Origin: an uncultured Oscillibacter sp.
GTDB taxonomy: Bacteria > Bacillota > Clostridia > Oscillospirales > Oscillospiraceae
Assembly: GCA_946494635.1 (NCBI GenBank)
Contig: CAMMCS010000023.1
Coordinates: 1-16,147, forward strand
Direction of reading: 5' to 3'
DNA: 16,147 nt
Shown here: in pieces, positions 1-6,748 of the stretch
Layout of the letters: each line of letters opens with the position of its first letter
How positions within the stretch are numbered: the first letter of the stretch is position 1
Position numbers and translations under genes: made by a program
The notes under the pieces: model-generated
What the model saw: only the letters and a program-made list of their open reading frames with translations
Database searches by the model: none
What the model was told of the DNA's origin: nothing

Positions 1-370
1 GGGTGATCAGCACGCTGTCCAGCGCCAGGGGGCCCACGGCGTCCGGCGTCATGGCCGCATTGCCCAGGCCCACCACCAGGGCGGAGCCCTCCGCCGGCAG
101 CAGGGCCTTCAGCTCCGTGCCCACGGCCCGGACCGCCCGCTCGAAAAAATCCGCCTTCCGCTGCCAGAAGGTGGTGAGGTCAATGGTGAAATAGCTGCCC
201 TGGGGCTTCCCCAGGGCCTCCTCGCCCCGGTGGTCCAGGATGTCCACCCGGGTGACGGGGTATCCCTCCAGCTTGCTCTTGGTCGCCTTCACCCCCATGA
301 GGCGGGTGGTCCGCTCCGCGGACTCCTGCCAGAGCTCCCGGGCCTCCAGGGCCAGGTCGGTACGTTTCAT
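1..370 (-). CDS. gpr: GPR germination protease, 5' part (runs off window)
   Basis: GPR is the aspartic-type endopeptidase that degrades small acid-soluble spore proteins (SASPs) at germination; it is made as a zymogen in the forespore. The visible 123 residues begin MKRTDLALEARELWQES, the family's conserved N-terminus (RTDLA.EA), and include VVGLGN followed by MTPDAVGPLALDSVL, the typical GPR core. The gene is cut by the window edge at base 1. Start choice: ATG at 370 lies 15 nt from the GGAGG at 390-386, which is far. A TTG at 376 in the same frame (protein MFMKRTD...) has a 9-nt spacing and may be the real start. Either start leaves a very short propeptide. It is divergent from rpsT, as in Bacillus. 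Identity is secure; the exact start is not. Confidence 0.93.
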   Translation of the reverse strand, partial: MKRTDLALEARELWQESAERTTRLMGVKATKSKLEGYPVTRVDILDHRGEEALGKPQGSYFTIDLTTFWQRKADFFERAVRAVGTELKALLPAEGSALVVGLGNAAMTPDAVGPLALDSVLIT

Positions 371-477
371 GAACAATGCGAACCGCCTCCCAAACACAAA
401 ATCTAGTGGTCTGCTCCCTAGGTTTTGCGGTAGGCGGCACGATATACAATTTTAGCCCGAAAAATATAAAAAAAGGC

Positions 478-506
478 TTGCTTTTTGCGCCGTTCCCTGT
501 TAAAAT
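478..506 (+). promoter_or_regulatory. sigma-A-type promoter of rpsT
   Basis: -35 TTGCTT (478-483), 17-nt spacer, -10 TAAAAT (501-506). It sits about 64 bp ahead of the rpsT start in an AT-rich gap between gpr and rpsT. Confidence 0.65.
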
Positions 507-569
507 ATCATTCTGCATGGTGGGAACTGGTTCCCACAGTCAAATTTTCTGCCTAAGGAGGTGTTTGGT

Positions 570-833
570 TTGCCGAATATCAAGTCTGCCAAGAAGCGCG
601 TTCTGATCGCCGAAGTGCGCAACGCCCGCAACAAGGCCGCGAAGTCCGAACTGAAGACCGCCATCAAGAAGTTCGAGGCTGCTGCCGCAGAAGGCAATCG
701 CACCGAGGCCGATGGCGCTTACAAGGTTGCAGTGAAGAAAGTCGATCAGGCTGTTGCCAAGGGCGTTCTGCACAAGAACACGGCCGCTCATCGCAAGAGC
801 GCCATGACCCTGAAGCTCAACAAGATCGGCTGA
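570..833 (+). CDS. rpsT: 30S ribosomal protein S20
   Basis: S20 is a primary 16S rRNA-binding protein of the small subunit. The 87-residue product matches the family's usual length of 85-90 and starts (M)PNIKSAKKRVLIAEV, the S20 N-terminal signature, followed by a Lys/Ala-rich helical body and the C-terminal stretch KNTAAHRKSAMTLKLNKI. The start is set to TTG at 570, because AAGGAGG at 555-561 then has an 8-nt spacing and the protein begins exactly at the conserved PNIKSA. The longer reading from GTG at 561 would place the start inside the Shine-Dalgarno itself. It is a single-gene unit with its own promoter and terminator. Confidence 0.97.
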   Translation: MPNIKSAKKRVLIAEVRNARNKAAKSELKTAIKKFEAAAAEGNRTEADGAYKVAVKKVDQAVAKGVLHKNTAAHRKSAMTLKLNKIG

Positions 834-846
834 GCAGATCGGACTG

Positions 847-876
847 AAAGGACATCCGCAGGGATGTCCTTTTTTG
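847..876 (+). terminator. Rho-independent terminator of rpsT
   Basis: Stem AAAGGACATCC / GGATGTCCTTT with a short GCAG-type loop, followed by a T run (869-875), 14 nt after the rpsT stop codon. Confidence 0.85.
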
Positions 877-912
877 TTTCTGTGGACGGAGGGGTTTTCC
901 CAAATCTGGCCC

Positions 913-940
913 TTTTCTTTTCCGCAGGGCGTGCTATAAT
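913..940 (+). promoter_or_regulatory. extended -10 promoter of the tatD operon
   Basis: TGC followed by TATAAT (932-940) forms an extended -10 element, with a poor -35 (TTTTCT, 913-918, 16-nt spacing). It is 38 bp upstream of the tatD ATG. Confidence 0.6.
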
Positions 941-978
941 CGTCCGTAGAATCCAACTTTTCGCACGAGGTGACAGCC

Positions 979-1755
979 ATGCCCCTGTTTGACACCCACG
1001 CCCATTACAACGACAACGCCTTCAACCGGGACCGGGAGTCCCTTTTGGACGCACTGCCCGATGCCGGGGTGGGGGCGGTGGTGATCCCCGGGGTGGATGT
1101 GGAGAGCTCCCGCTCTGCCCTGGCGCTGGCGGAGGGCCGCCCCTGGCTGTTCGCCGCCGTGGGCTTCCACCCGGAGGACTGCGCCGGCTGCACGGACGGG
1201 GACTTTGACACCATCCGGGACCTGTGCCGCCGGGAGAAGGTGGTGGCCATCGGGGAGATCGGCCTGGACTACTACTGGGCGGAGAACCCGCCCAAGGAGT
1301 TCCAGCAGATGGTGTTCCGCCGTCAGCTCCAGATGGCGGCGGAGCTGGGCCTGCCGGTGATCGTCCACGACCGGGAGGCCCACGGGGACTGCCTGGAGAT
1401 CGTCAAGGAGTTCCCCGGCGTCCGGGGGGTGTTCCACTGCTTCTCCGGCAGCCCGGAGATGGCGGAGGAGCTGCTGAAGCGGGGCTGGTACCTGGGCTTT
1501 GACGGGCCTGTCACCTACAAGAACGCCCGCCGGGCGCCGGAGGTGGCGGCTGTGACGCCCCTGGACCGGATCGTGGTGGAGACGGACGCCCCCTATATGA
1601 GCCCGGTGCCCAACCGGGGCAGGCGGAACGACAGCCGGAATCTCCCCTACATTGTGGAAAAGCTGGCGGAGTGGAAGGGCGTAACGCCGGAGGAGATGAC
1701 CGAGATCACCTGGCAGAACGGCCTGCGGCTGTTCGGGCTGGAGGGGAAGGTATGA
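979..1755 (+). CDS. tatD: TatD-family metal-dependent hydrolase / DNase
   Basis: TatD proteins are TIM-barrel, two-metal hydrolases with 3'-5' exonuclease activity on DNA and RNA, acting in the cytoplasm; exact substrates in Clostridia are uncertain. The 258-residue product is full length and carries the metal-ligand set: the H7-x-H9 motif in FDTHAHYND, E93 in GEIGLDY, H130 in VIVHDREA, H153 in FHCFSG and D203 in ETDAPYMSP. The ATG at 979 is preferred over the in-frame GTG at 970, because GAGG at 967-970 then has an 8-nt spacing and the protein opens directly on strand 1 of the barrel. Its stop overlaps the next gene's start (ATGA at 1752-1755), so the lipoprotein gene is translationally coupled. 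A radical SAM protein of the TatD-linked family follows in the same operon. Confidence 0.95.
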   Translation: MPLFDTHAHYNDNAFNRDRESLLDALPDAGVGAVVIPGVDVESSRSALALAEGRPWLFAAVGFHPEDCAGCTDGDFDTIRDLCRREKVVAIGEIGLDYYWAENPPKEFQQMVFRRQLQMAAELGLPVIVHDREAHGDCLEIVKEFPGVRGVFHCFSGSPEMAEELLKRGWYLGFDGPVTYKNARRAPEVAAVTPLDRIVVETDAPYMSPVPNRGRRNDSRNLPYIVEKLAEWKGVTPEEMTEITWQNGLRLFGLEGKV

Positions 1756-2605
1756 GACGCCTGCTGCCCGCGGTCCTGGCCTGCCTGCTGCTGGCGGGCT
1801 GTGGCAGAACAGATGAGCCCCCGGAAAGCGCCGCTTCGGAAACAATTCCACAGGAGCCCGCGGACGCCCTGCCGGAGACCGCCCCGGCGGACCCCATCTC
1901 CGCCCCCGCTGTGGTGACGGAGGGACGGGTGCCGGAGAAAGACTATGAACTGCCCTCTGCATCTACGGAGTTGGGAGACTGGAATCAGGAAGAAGAGCCT
2001 CTGGCCCTGCTGGCCCGGACAGAGGATGTGGCGCTTTATGGCATCGCCGGCGAAAAAGACCGCATCCTGCTGTGCTGGGGGGATATTGAGGCCGAGTTTC
2101 CCTGGTCTTATCGGACGCCCCGGGCCATTCCGCCGCAGTGCTGGCAAATAGATGTAGATGGCGACGGCACTGAGGATGCAGTAGTCGTATGTTATTGCGA
2201 AGCGGTACTGAGGTCTCTGTGGAACAACTCCACATTGTGAAAAAAAGCAGCGATGGAACTCTGGTGGATGCTTGCTTTCCCGATGAATTGTGGAAAGAAC
2301 GGCTTTCCAGTCAACTCTCTATTTCCATAACAAGCAGCCAGACCTTTGCCATTCTGGGAAGGGAACTGGTGGATTTTTCTGACTCGATATTGGAGCTGGA
2401 TCTTTCAACAATCACCGGAATAGATACTGGAAATACAGCCAATTTTGAAATCCAGCCTGACAGCAAACTATCCTTTCATGGGAACGCGCGGTTAATGGCG
2501 GAAGGGTACGCTGTCGGATGGCCAGTGGCGGATATTACCGCTGCCATCTCCTACAAAAACGGCATTTTCACGCTGTCGAACTTTCATCTGGACAGTCTAT
2601 CTTGA
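1752..2605 (+). pseudogene. lipoprotein with DxDGDG motif, disrupted by a single frameshift
   Basis: I do not recognise the family. The N-terminus MRRLLPAVLACLLLAGC is a lipoprotein signal peptide with a perfect LAGC lipobox (Cys17). A Pro/Ala/Glu-rich linker follows, then a globular part containing DVDGDGTEDAVVV, a calcium-binding/FG-GAP-like loop. The frame runs to 2240, but coherent protein continues in the +2-shifted frame (from about 2200 to 2605; GTEVSVEQLHIV... to the C-terminus). Adding one base near 2199 (GCGAAGC read as GCGGAAGC) would restore ...VVCYCGSGTEVSVEQL... and one protein of about 284 residues. This is therefore a recent point frameshift or a sequencing error, not two genes. 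It overlaps the tatD stop by 4 nt and ends 20 nt before the rSAM gene. Base use turns AT-richer after about 2200. Confidence 0.75.
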
Positions 2606-2625
2606 TCACACAAGGAGCGATTTTT

Positions 2626-3249
2626 ATGGAAAAAGGCTTTACCATCACCTATGAATACGGGGACAACCTGTATGTGAACCCCACCAACCGGTGCAACTTC
2701 AACTGCGAGTTCTGCCTGCGGCACAACCAGAGCTCCGGCGGCAGCATCTACACCCACAACCTGTGGCTGGAGCGGGAGCCCACCAAGGAGGAGATCCTTT
2801 CCTCCATCGAGAGCTGGGACCTCTCCCAGTACAAGCAGCTGGTGTTCGTGGGCTTCGGCGAGCCCACCTACCGGTTCGACGACATCTGCTGGGTCATCGA
2901 CCAGATGAAGGCCCACGGCACCAAGATCTTCACCCGGATGGACACCAACGGCACCGGCAGCCTCATCAACGGCCGGGACATCGCCCCGGAGTTTGCCGGC
3001 CGGTTCGACATGGTGTCCGTGTCCCTGAACACCGACACGGCGGAGAAATACAACGCCCTGTGCCATCCCCAGCAGGAAAATGCCTACCAGGCCATGAAGG
3101 ACTTCACCAAGGCGGTTCGCAAATATGTGCCCACGGTGATGATGACAGTGGTGGACACCATCCCCAAAGAGGAGATCGAGAACTGCCGGAAGATCTGCGA
3201 GGAGGAGATCGGCGCCACCTACCGGGTGCGGGAATACATCGCGGACTGA
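2626..3249 (+). CDS. TatD-linked radical SAM protein
   Basis: This is a 207-residue radical SAM enzyme with CNFNCEFC (C23-x3-C27-x2-C30), the [4Fe-4S]/SAM-binding motif, in the first loop of a short TIM-type barrel. It also has GFGEPTYR (the GGE-like SAM-contacting motif) and MDTNGTG on the next strands. Size and sequence fit the rSAM family known for its neighbourhood with tatD (TIGR04038, tatD_link_rSAM). Substrate and product are unknown; distant relatives activate or modify proteins and RNA. No C-terminal SPASM-like Cys cluster is seen. The ATG at 2626 is chosen for AAGGAG at 2612-2617; a longer open frame starting at 2518 would lie inside the lipoprotein gene. It is the last gene of the tatD operon. 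Confidence 0.9.
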   Translation: MEKGFTITYEYGDNLYVNPTNRCNFNCEFCLRHNQSSGGSIYTHNLWLEREPTKEEILSSIESWDLSQYKQLVFVGFGEPTYRFDDICWVIDQMKAHGTKIFTRMDTNGTGSLINGRDIAPEFAGRFDMVSVSLNTDTAEKYNALCHPQQENAYQAMKDFTKAVRKYVPTVMMTVVDTIPKEEIENCRKICEEEIGATYRVREYIAD

Positions 3250-3265
3250 GAAAAGCCTCGCAGAG

Positions 3266-3379
3266 TTCCGCCGCCCGGTGGCGGCGGAAGCGCATAAAAT
3301 CGTTTTTCCCGGCGGCATGTACGTCGGGAAAAACACATTGCGCGGAGCGAGCGTCGAATCGTCCGCCGGCGGCGGACGA
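3266..3379. other. cluster of three strong hairpins in the tatD-operon 3' region
   Basis: Three perfect stems follow one another. The first is TTCCGCCGCC / GGCGGCGGAA (3266-3275 and 3280-3289, loop CGGT). The second is GTTTTTCCCG / CGGGAAAAAC (3302-3311 and 3325-3334). The third is TCGTCCGCC / GGCGGACGA (3359-3367 and 3371-3379). GCGCGGAGCGAGCG and GGCGCAGAGCGCAG strings lie between and after them. No reading frame of gene quality crosses the block. It may be a 3' RNA-stability structure or a repeat element. Confidence 0.6.
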
Positions 3380-3410
3380 CCGAGGCGCAGAGCGCAGCGA
3401 AGATCCCCTG

Positions 3411-3444
3411 TCAAAAAGAGACGCCTGACGGCGTCTCTTTTTGA
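3411..3444. terminator. two-way terminator between rSAM and TauE/SafE genes
   Basis: A 15-bp perfect stem, TCAAAAAGAGACGCC / GGCGTCTCTTTTTGA, with loop TGAC. There are T runs on both strands, so it can serve the tatD operon (+) and the convergent permease gene (-), whose stop codon begins 7 nt away. Confidence 0.88.
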
Positions 3445-3450
3445 GTCGTT

Positions 3451-4200
3451 TTATGTATGGAACACCACAGATTTTACGATAATGCTGACGCCGCCCAGCA
3501 GGAAGAGGACGATGGCCCCCTTCTGGAGCTTGTGTTCCTCCATCCGGGGCCCCAGCCAGGCGGCCAGCGCCATGGCCAGCACCGCCGCCGGAAGGGAGGC
3601 CAGCCCAAACAGCAGCACCTCCCGCGTCAGCAGGCCGGTGACGGCGTAAGTCACAAGGCGCACGGCGTTCTCCCCGAAAAACAGAAAACACATGCTGCCC
3701 TTGAACTCGTTGTAATCCTTCGCCGTCCGCTGCAGATAGGCCACAATGAACATGTTGATTCCAAAGAGGCCCGCGGAAATGCCGGAAAAACCGGATACCA
3801 CCAGCCGCAGCCAGGGCCGGTCCTTCCGGTCCGGCCGGAGGGGCCGGAGATTCCGGGTGGCCATCTCCAGGCCCAGAAACACCACGATGACGCCCAGCAC
3901 CGTCTTGATGACCCACGGAAGGGAAAACCGCAGCAGCAGCGTGCCCGGAACGATCCCCAGCACATTGACCGCCAGCAGCGGCAGGATCCGCCGCCACTGG
4001 AAGCTGTGCCGGTTCCTCCAGGTGATCCAGGCGTTTACCGGCGTATCCAGCAGCAGTGTGCCCGGGGTGATCACCACATTGTCCAGGCCCAGGGACAGAA
4101 TGGGCGCAGAGATCAGGGGATTGCCGAAGCCAATCAGACCCTTGACCGTGTAGGCCAGCAGCTGGGCTGAAAAAATAAACAGGGCCGTTGAAACCGTCAT
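3451..4200 (-). CDS. sulfite exporter TauE/SafE-family permease
   Basis: This is a membrane protein of 249 residues with about 8 hydrophobic segments in two halves, as usual for TauE/SafE (DUF81) permeases, which export small anions such as sulfite or sulfoacetate. The N-terminal half has the family-typical LLAYTVKGLIGFGNPLISAP (G-x-G-G/N-P type loop). The second half repeats the pattern in GFSGISAGLFGINMF. Start: ATG at 4200 has GGAGG (4213-4209) at an 8-nt spacing; an upstream GTG would add 13 residues and is less likely. It is monocistronic and ends at the two-way terminator shared with the tatD operon. The substrate cannot be told from sequence. Confidence 0.85.
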   Translation of the reverse strand: MTVSTALFIFSAQLLAYTVKGLIGFGNPLISAPILSLGLDNVVITPGTLLLDTPVNAWITWRNRHSFQWRRILPLLAVNVLGIVPGTLLLRFSLPWVIKTVLGVIVVFLGLEMATRNLRPLRPDRKDRPWLRLVVSGFSGISAGLFGINMFIVAYLQRTAKDYNEFKGSMCFLFFGENAVRLVTYAVTGLLTREVLLFGLASLPAAVLAMALAAWLGPRMEEHKLQKGAIVLFLLGGVSIIVKSVVFHT

Positions 4201-4229
4201 ATGCAGGACCTCCTTGTTTTCCACCCTTT

Positions 4230-4258
4230 CATATACCACACTTTTGGGGAAAAGGGAA
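4230..4258 (-). promoter_or_regulatory. putative promoter of the TauE/SafE gene
   Basis: On the minus strand, TGG followed by TATATG (extended -10, 4235-4230) with a weak TTCCCT -35 at 17 nt, 30 bp ahead of the ATG. Confidence 0.4.
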
Positions 4259-4279
4259 GAGCTTTTGAGCGGGGAGAAA

Positions 4280-4386
4280 AGTTAGGAGTTAGGAATTAGG
4301 AATTGATGTGTTCCGCCGCAGGCGGAACGATTCAAATTCGTCCGGCTCCGCCGGACACCAAAATTCCTCATTCCTAATTTCTCATT
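4280..4386. repeat. MITE-like intergenic repeat, copy A
   Basis: A 107-bp element with imperfect 25-bp terminal inverted repeats (4280-4304 and 4362-4386, 20 of 25 pairs match). The arms are built of 7-bp units of the type AGTTAGG/AATTAGG. The core holds two perfect hairpins: GTTCCGCC-gca-GGCGGAAC (4310-4328) and GTCCGGC-tcc-GCCGGAC (4340-4356), joined by GATTCAAATTC. The 50-bp core recurs at 15861-15910 with 45 identical bases. It carries no reading frame. It fills most of the 324-bp gap 4201-4524; the rest is the rpsF promoter and leader. Confidence 0.85.
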
Positions 4387-4419
4387 GATCCCGCGGTCTT
4401 GGGGCAAGTAAAATTTTTC

Positions 4420-4447
4420 TTGACATTCCGCCAAAATCCGGTATAAT
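4420..4447 (+). promoter_or_regulatory. consensus sigma-A promoter of rpsF-ssb-rpsR
   Basis: TTGACA (4420-4425), 16-nt spacer, TATAAT (4442-4447): both hexamers are perfect, as expected for a strongly expressed ribosomal protein operon. Transcription should start near 4454. Confidence 0.92.
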
Positions 4448-4450
4448 AAT

Positions 4451-4502
4451 ATGGCTTGCAGTCTGCAGGCATATCCTTGCTCCCGCCGTGAGCGGGGGCC
4501 AT
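4451..4502 (+). promoter_or_regulatory. possible S6:S18 autoregulatory leader of rpsF
   Basis: The rpsF leader can close an outer stem ATGGC/GCCAT (4451-4455 with 4498-4502) around an inner hairpin CCCGC-CGTGA-GCGGG whose loop side holds CCG. In many bacteria the S6:S18 complex binds a rpsF leader hairpin with an exposed CCG and represses the operon. The resemblance here was judged by eye only, and the outer stem lies close to the expected transcription start. Confidence 0.35.
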
Positions 4503-4524
4503 TTGTCCAGAAGGAGGTGCAAAT

Positions 4525-4821
4525 ATGGCAAAGGTTTCTGCCAATTATGAGGTCGTGTATATCATCGACCCTGCACAGGGTGAGGAGAACACCGCCGCGC
4601 TGGTGGCCAAGTTCAAGACCCTGGCTGAGCAGAATGGTTCCGCTGTGGAAGTGGAAGAGTGGGGCAGCCGCAAGCTGGCTTATCCCATCAACTACAAGAC
4701 CGAGGGCTATTACGTCCTGATGAGCTTCACCAGCGATCCTTCCTTCCCGAAGGAGCTGGACCGCGTTCTGCGGATTACCGACGGCATCATGCGTTCCCTG
4801 ATCGTCTGCAAGGACGCTTGA
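4525..4821 (+). CDS. rpsF: 30S ribosomal protein S6
   Basis: S6 binds S18 and 16S rRNA helix 22-23 on the platform of the small subunit. The 98-residue product fits the family (about 95-100 residues). It shows the S6 ferredoxin-like fold signature YEVVYIIDP at residues 8-16, then EEWGSRKLAYPINYKTEGYY in mid-protein and a final strand IMRSLIVCKD. Start ATG with AAGGAGGTG at 4511-4519. First gene of the classic rpsF-ssb-rpsR operon; its stop overlaps the Shine-Dalgarno of ssb (GAGGAGG, 4820-4826). Confidence 0.98.
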   Translation: MAKVSANYEVVYIIDPAQGEENTAALVAKFKTLAEQNGSAVEVEEWGSRKLAYPINYKTEGYYVLMSFTSDPSFPKELDRVLRITDGIMRSLIVCKDA

Positions 4822-4834
4822 GGAGGCGGCCGCC

Positions 4835-5290
4835 ATGCTCAACAAGATCATCATTATGGGTCGTCTGACCCGGGATCCTGAGCTGCGCCGCACGGGAAGC
4901 GGCACCGCCGTCACGTCCTTCTCCCTGGCTGTGGACCGGGACTTCAAGTCCCAGAGCGGCGAGAAGGAGACGGATTTCATCGACGTGGTGGCCTGGCGCA
5001 GCACCGCGGAGTTCGTCAGCAAGTACTTCACCAAGGGCCGCATGGCCGTGGTGGAGGGCCGGCTGCAGATCCGCGACTGGACGGACAAGGACGGCGGCAA
5101 GCGCAGAAGCGCCGAGGTCGTGGCCGACAACGTCTATTTCGGGGATTCCAAACGGGACGGCGCCGGGGATTTCGGCGGCGCGCCCGCTTCCTACAGCGCC
5201 CCCATGGGCGGCGGCCGCAGCGCCGCGCCGATGGGCGGACAATCCGACTTCGCCGAGATCGGCGAGGAGGACGGCGAACTGCCGTTCTGA
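4835..5290 (+). CDS. ssb: single-stranded DNA-binding protein
   Basis: SSB coats single-stranded DNA in replication, repair and recombination and recruits partners through its C-terminal tip. The product has 151 residues. The OB-fold spans about residues 1-105, opening MLNKIIIMGRLTRDPELR and including FIDVVAWRSTAEFVSKYFTK and the GRMAVVEGRLQIRDW strand. A Gly/Ala/Ser/Met-rich flexible linker (about 110-140) leads to an acidic tip ending GEEDGELPF, the partner-binding tail with the conserved final Pro-Phe. It lies between rpsF and rpsR, the standard order in Firmicutes. Confidence 0.98.
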   Translation: MLNKIIIMGRLTRDPELRRTGSGTAVTSFSLAVDRDFKSQSGEKETDFIDVVAWRSTAEFVSKYFTKGRMAVVEGRLQIRDWTDKDGGKRRSAEVVADNVYFGDSKRDGAGDFGGAPASYSAPMGGGRSAAPMGGQSDFAEIGEEDGELPF

Positions 5291-5315
5291 CTTTTGATAA
5301 AGGAGGAACCATTTC

Positions 5316-5567
5316 ATGGCTTTTGATCGTGAAGCGAGACCCGCTCGCCCCAACCGCGGCAAGCGCCGCAAGGTCTGCCAGTTCTGCGCGGACAAGTGCG
5401 AGCATATCGATTACAAAGACGCCGCCAAGCTGCGCCGCTTTGTCTCTGAGCGTTCCAAGATCCTGCCCCGCCGGACCACCGGCACCTGCGCCATGCATCA
5501 GCGTCAGCTGACTGAGGCCATCAAGCGTGCCCGGCAGATTGCTCTTCTGCCCTATGTGACCGACTGA
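5316..5567 (+). CDS. rpsR: 30S ribosomal protein S18, zinc-binding (C+) type
   Basis: S18 pairs with S6 on the platform of the 30S subunit. The 83-residue product has the conserved C-terminal half: IDYKDAAKLRRFVSERSKIL, then PRRTTGTCAMHQRQLTEAIKRAR and ALLPYV. Four cysteines (C21, C24, C28 and C58) are placed as in the zinc-binding C+ form of S18; the C- paralogue used under zinc starvation lacks them. Start ATG with AAAGGAGG at 5299-5306. It is the last gene of the operon, followed within about 20 nt by a strong terminator. Confidence 0.98.
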   Translation: MAFDREARPARPNRGKRRKVCQFCADKCEHIDYKDAAKLRRFVSERSKILPRRTTGTCAMHQRQLTEAIKRARQIALLPYVTD

Positions 5568-5584
5568 AGCAGCCTGTTCCGCGT

Positions 5585-5617
5585 ACAAGCCCCCGTCCTG
5601 TGGACGGGGGCTTGTTT
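5585..5617 (+). terminator. Rho-independent terminator of the rpsF-ssb-rpsR operon
   Basis: A 14-bp perfect stem, ACAAGCCCCCGTCC / GGACGGGGGCTTGT, with loop TGT, followed by TTT, 17 nt past the rpsR stop. Confidence 0.9.
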
Positions 5618-5680
5618 TCACGACAGGTGGAACGGGCCTGCTTTTTCCTGCTTGGGGGCTGCTTTTCCGGGATCTTTTCC

Positions 5681-5709
5681 TTGCCTTTCCCCCTTCGCCA
5701 TGCTACCAT
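5681..5709 (+). promoter_or_regulatory. putative promoter of the AEC permease gene
   Basis: TTGCCT (5681-5686), 17-nt spacer, TACCAT (5704-5709), 36 bp ahead of the start codon. The match is moderate. Confidence 0.5.
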
Positions 5710-5745
5710 AGACAACAGTTCTTCCAGTGGAAAGGAGGATGTCCC

Positions 5746-6666
5746 ATGGTGCTTCTGCTGCTTAAACAGATTTCCCAGCTCTTCCTCTGCATCATCCTGG
5801 GCTGGCTGCTGGTCCGCCTGCGTCTGGTAAAGTCCGCGGACAGCCGGGTGCTCTCTGTGGTGTGCATGTATCTGGTTCTCCCCTGCGTGGTGGTATCCGC
5901 CTTTCAGATCCCCCGCACGCCGGAGCTGCTCCAGGGCCTGGCCCTCTCTCTGGGCGCCGCCATCGGCATCCATGTCTTTCTGTTCCTGGCTGTGGCCCTG
6001 CTGCGCCGCCCCCTGGGGCTGACGCCGGTGGAGCGGGCCTCCGTCATCTATTCCAACTGCGGCAACCTGATCATCCCCCTGGTGAACGCCACACTGGGTC
6101 CGGAATGGGTGATCTTCTCCAGCATGTACCAGCTGGTGCAGCAGTTCCCACTGTGGAGCCACTGCCGGATCCTGCTCAGCGGAAGCCGGTCCGTGTCCAT
6201 GAAAACGATCCTGCTGAATGTAAACATCATTTCCGTCCTTGTGGGGTCTGCGCTGTTCCTGCTGGACATCTCCCTGCCCGGGGTGATCCAGGGCACCATG
6301 GAGTCCATCGGAGCCATGGTGGGGCCCATCAGCATGATCATCGCCGGGATGCTGATGGGCGGTCAGGATCTGAAGCGGGCCTTCCTGATCCCCAGCGTTT
6401 GGAAGGTGGCCGCCCTGCGGCTGATCGTCATGCCGCTGGCGATTCTCTCCATTCTGAAGTACACCGGCCTCGCCTCCCTGGTCCCTGACGGATCCTCCAT
6501 CCTGCTGATCAGCCTGCTGGCCGCCAGCGCTCCGTCCGCCTCCAACGTCACCCAGATCGCCCAGGTCTATGGACGGGACGGGGAGTCCGCCTGCGCCATC
6601 AATGTGATTACAACCCTTCTGTGCATCGCCACCATGCCCCTGATGGTGCTGCTGTACCAGCTGTGA
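5746..6666 (+). CDS. AEC-family (auxin efflux carrier type) transporter
   Basis: A 306-residue membrane protein with about 10 hydrophobic segments in two repeats of five. This is the layout of the AEC family, which in bacteria moves small carboxylates such as malate, malonate or citramalate across the cytoplasmic membrane. Family landmarks are the N-terminal QISQLFLCIILGWLLVR, the broken-helix loop SNCGNLIIPLVNATLG in the first half, and its counterpart AASAPSASNVTQIAQVYG near the C-terminus. Start ATG with AAAGGAGG at 5731-5738. It is a single-gene unit; the convergent hydrogenase gene shares its terminator. Substrate unknown. Confidence 0.9.
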   Translation: MVLLLLKQISQLFLCIILGWLLVRLRLVKSADSRVLSVVCMYLVLPCVVVSAFQIPRTPELLQGLALSLGAAIGIHVFLFLAVALLRRPLGLTPVERASVIYSNCGNLIIPLVNATLGPEWVIFSSMYQLVQQFPLWSHCRILLSGSRSVSMKTILLNVNIISVLVGSALFLLDISLPGVIQGTMESIGAMVGPISMIIAGMLMGGQDLKRAFLIPSVWKVAALRLIVMPLAILSILKYTGLASLVPDGSSILLISLLAASAPSASNVTQIAQVYGRDGESACAINVITTLLCIATMPLMVLLYQL

Positions 6667-6698
6667 GCTGCTTCCCGCTCAAATCCCTATCATAGGAA

Positions 6699-6730
6699 CA
6701 GGGCCGCCCGTCGGGCGGCCCTGCTGTTTT
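6699..6730. terminator. terminator between AEC permease and hydrogenase genes
   Basis: Stem CAGGGCCGCCC / GGGCGGCCCTG with loop GTC, followed on the + strand by CTGTTTT. It lies 32 nt after the permease stop and 19 nt beyond the hydrogenase stop on the other strand, so it could serve both. Confidence 0.8.
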
Positions 6731-6748
6731 CAGATATGCTGCGGTGCT

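Noticed and set aside
419..447. Possible sigma-G promoter for gpr on the minus strand (GTATA, 17 nt, AAACCTA)
   Set aside because: The -35 fits but the -10 matches only 4 of 7 consensus bases; too weak to annotate, although sigma-G control of gpr is expected.
934..1962. 342-codon open frame on the minus strand over tatD
   Set aside because: Shadow of tatD: Pro/Arg/His-rich composition, no start signals or family motifs.
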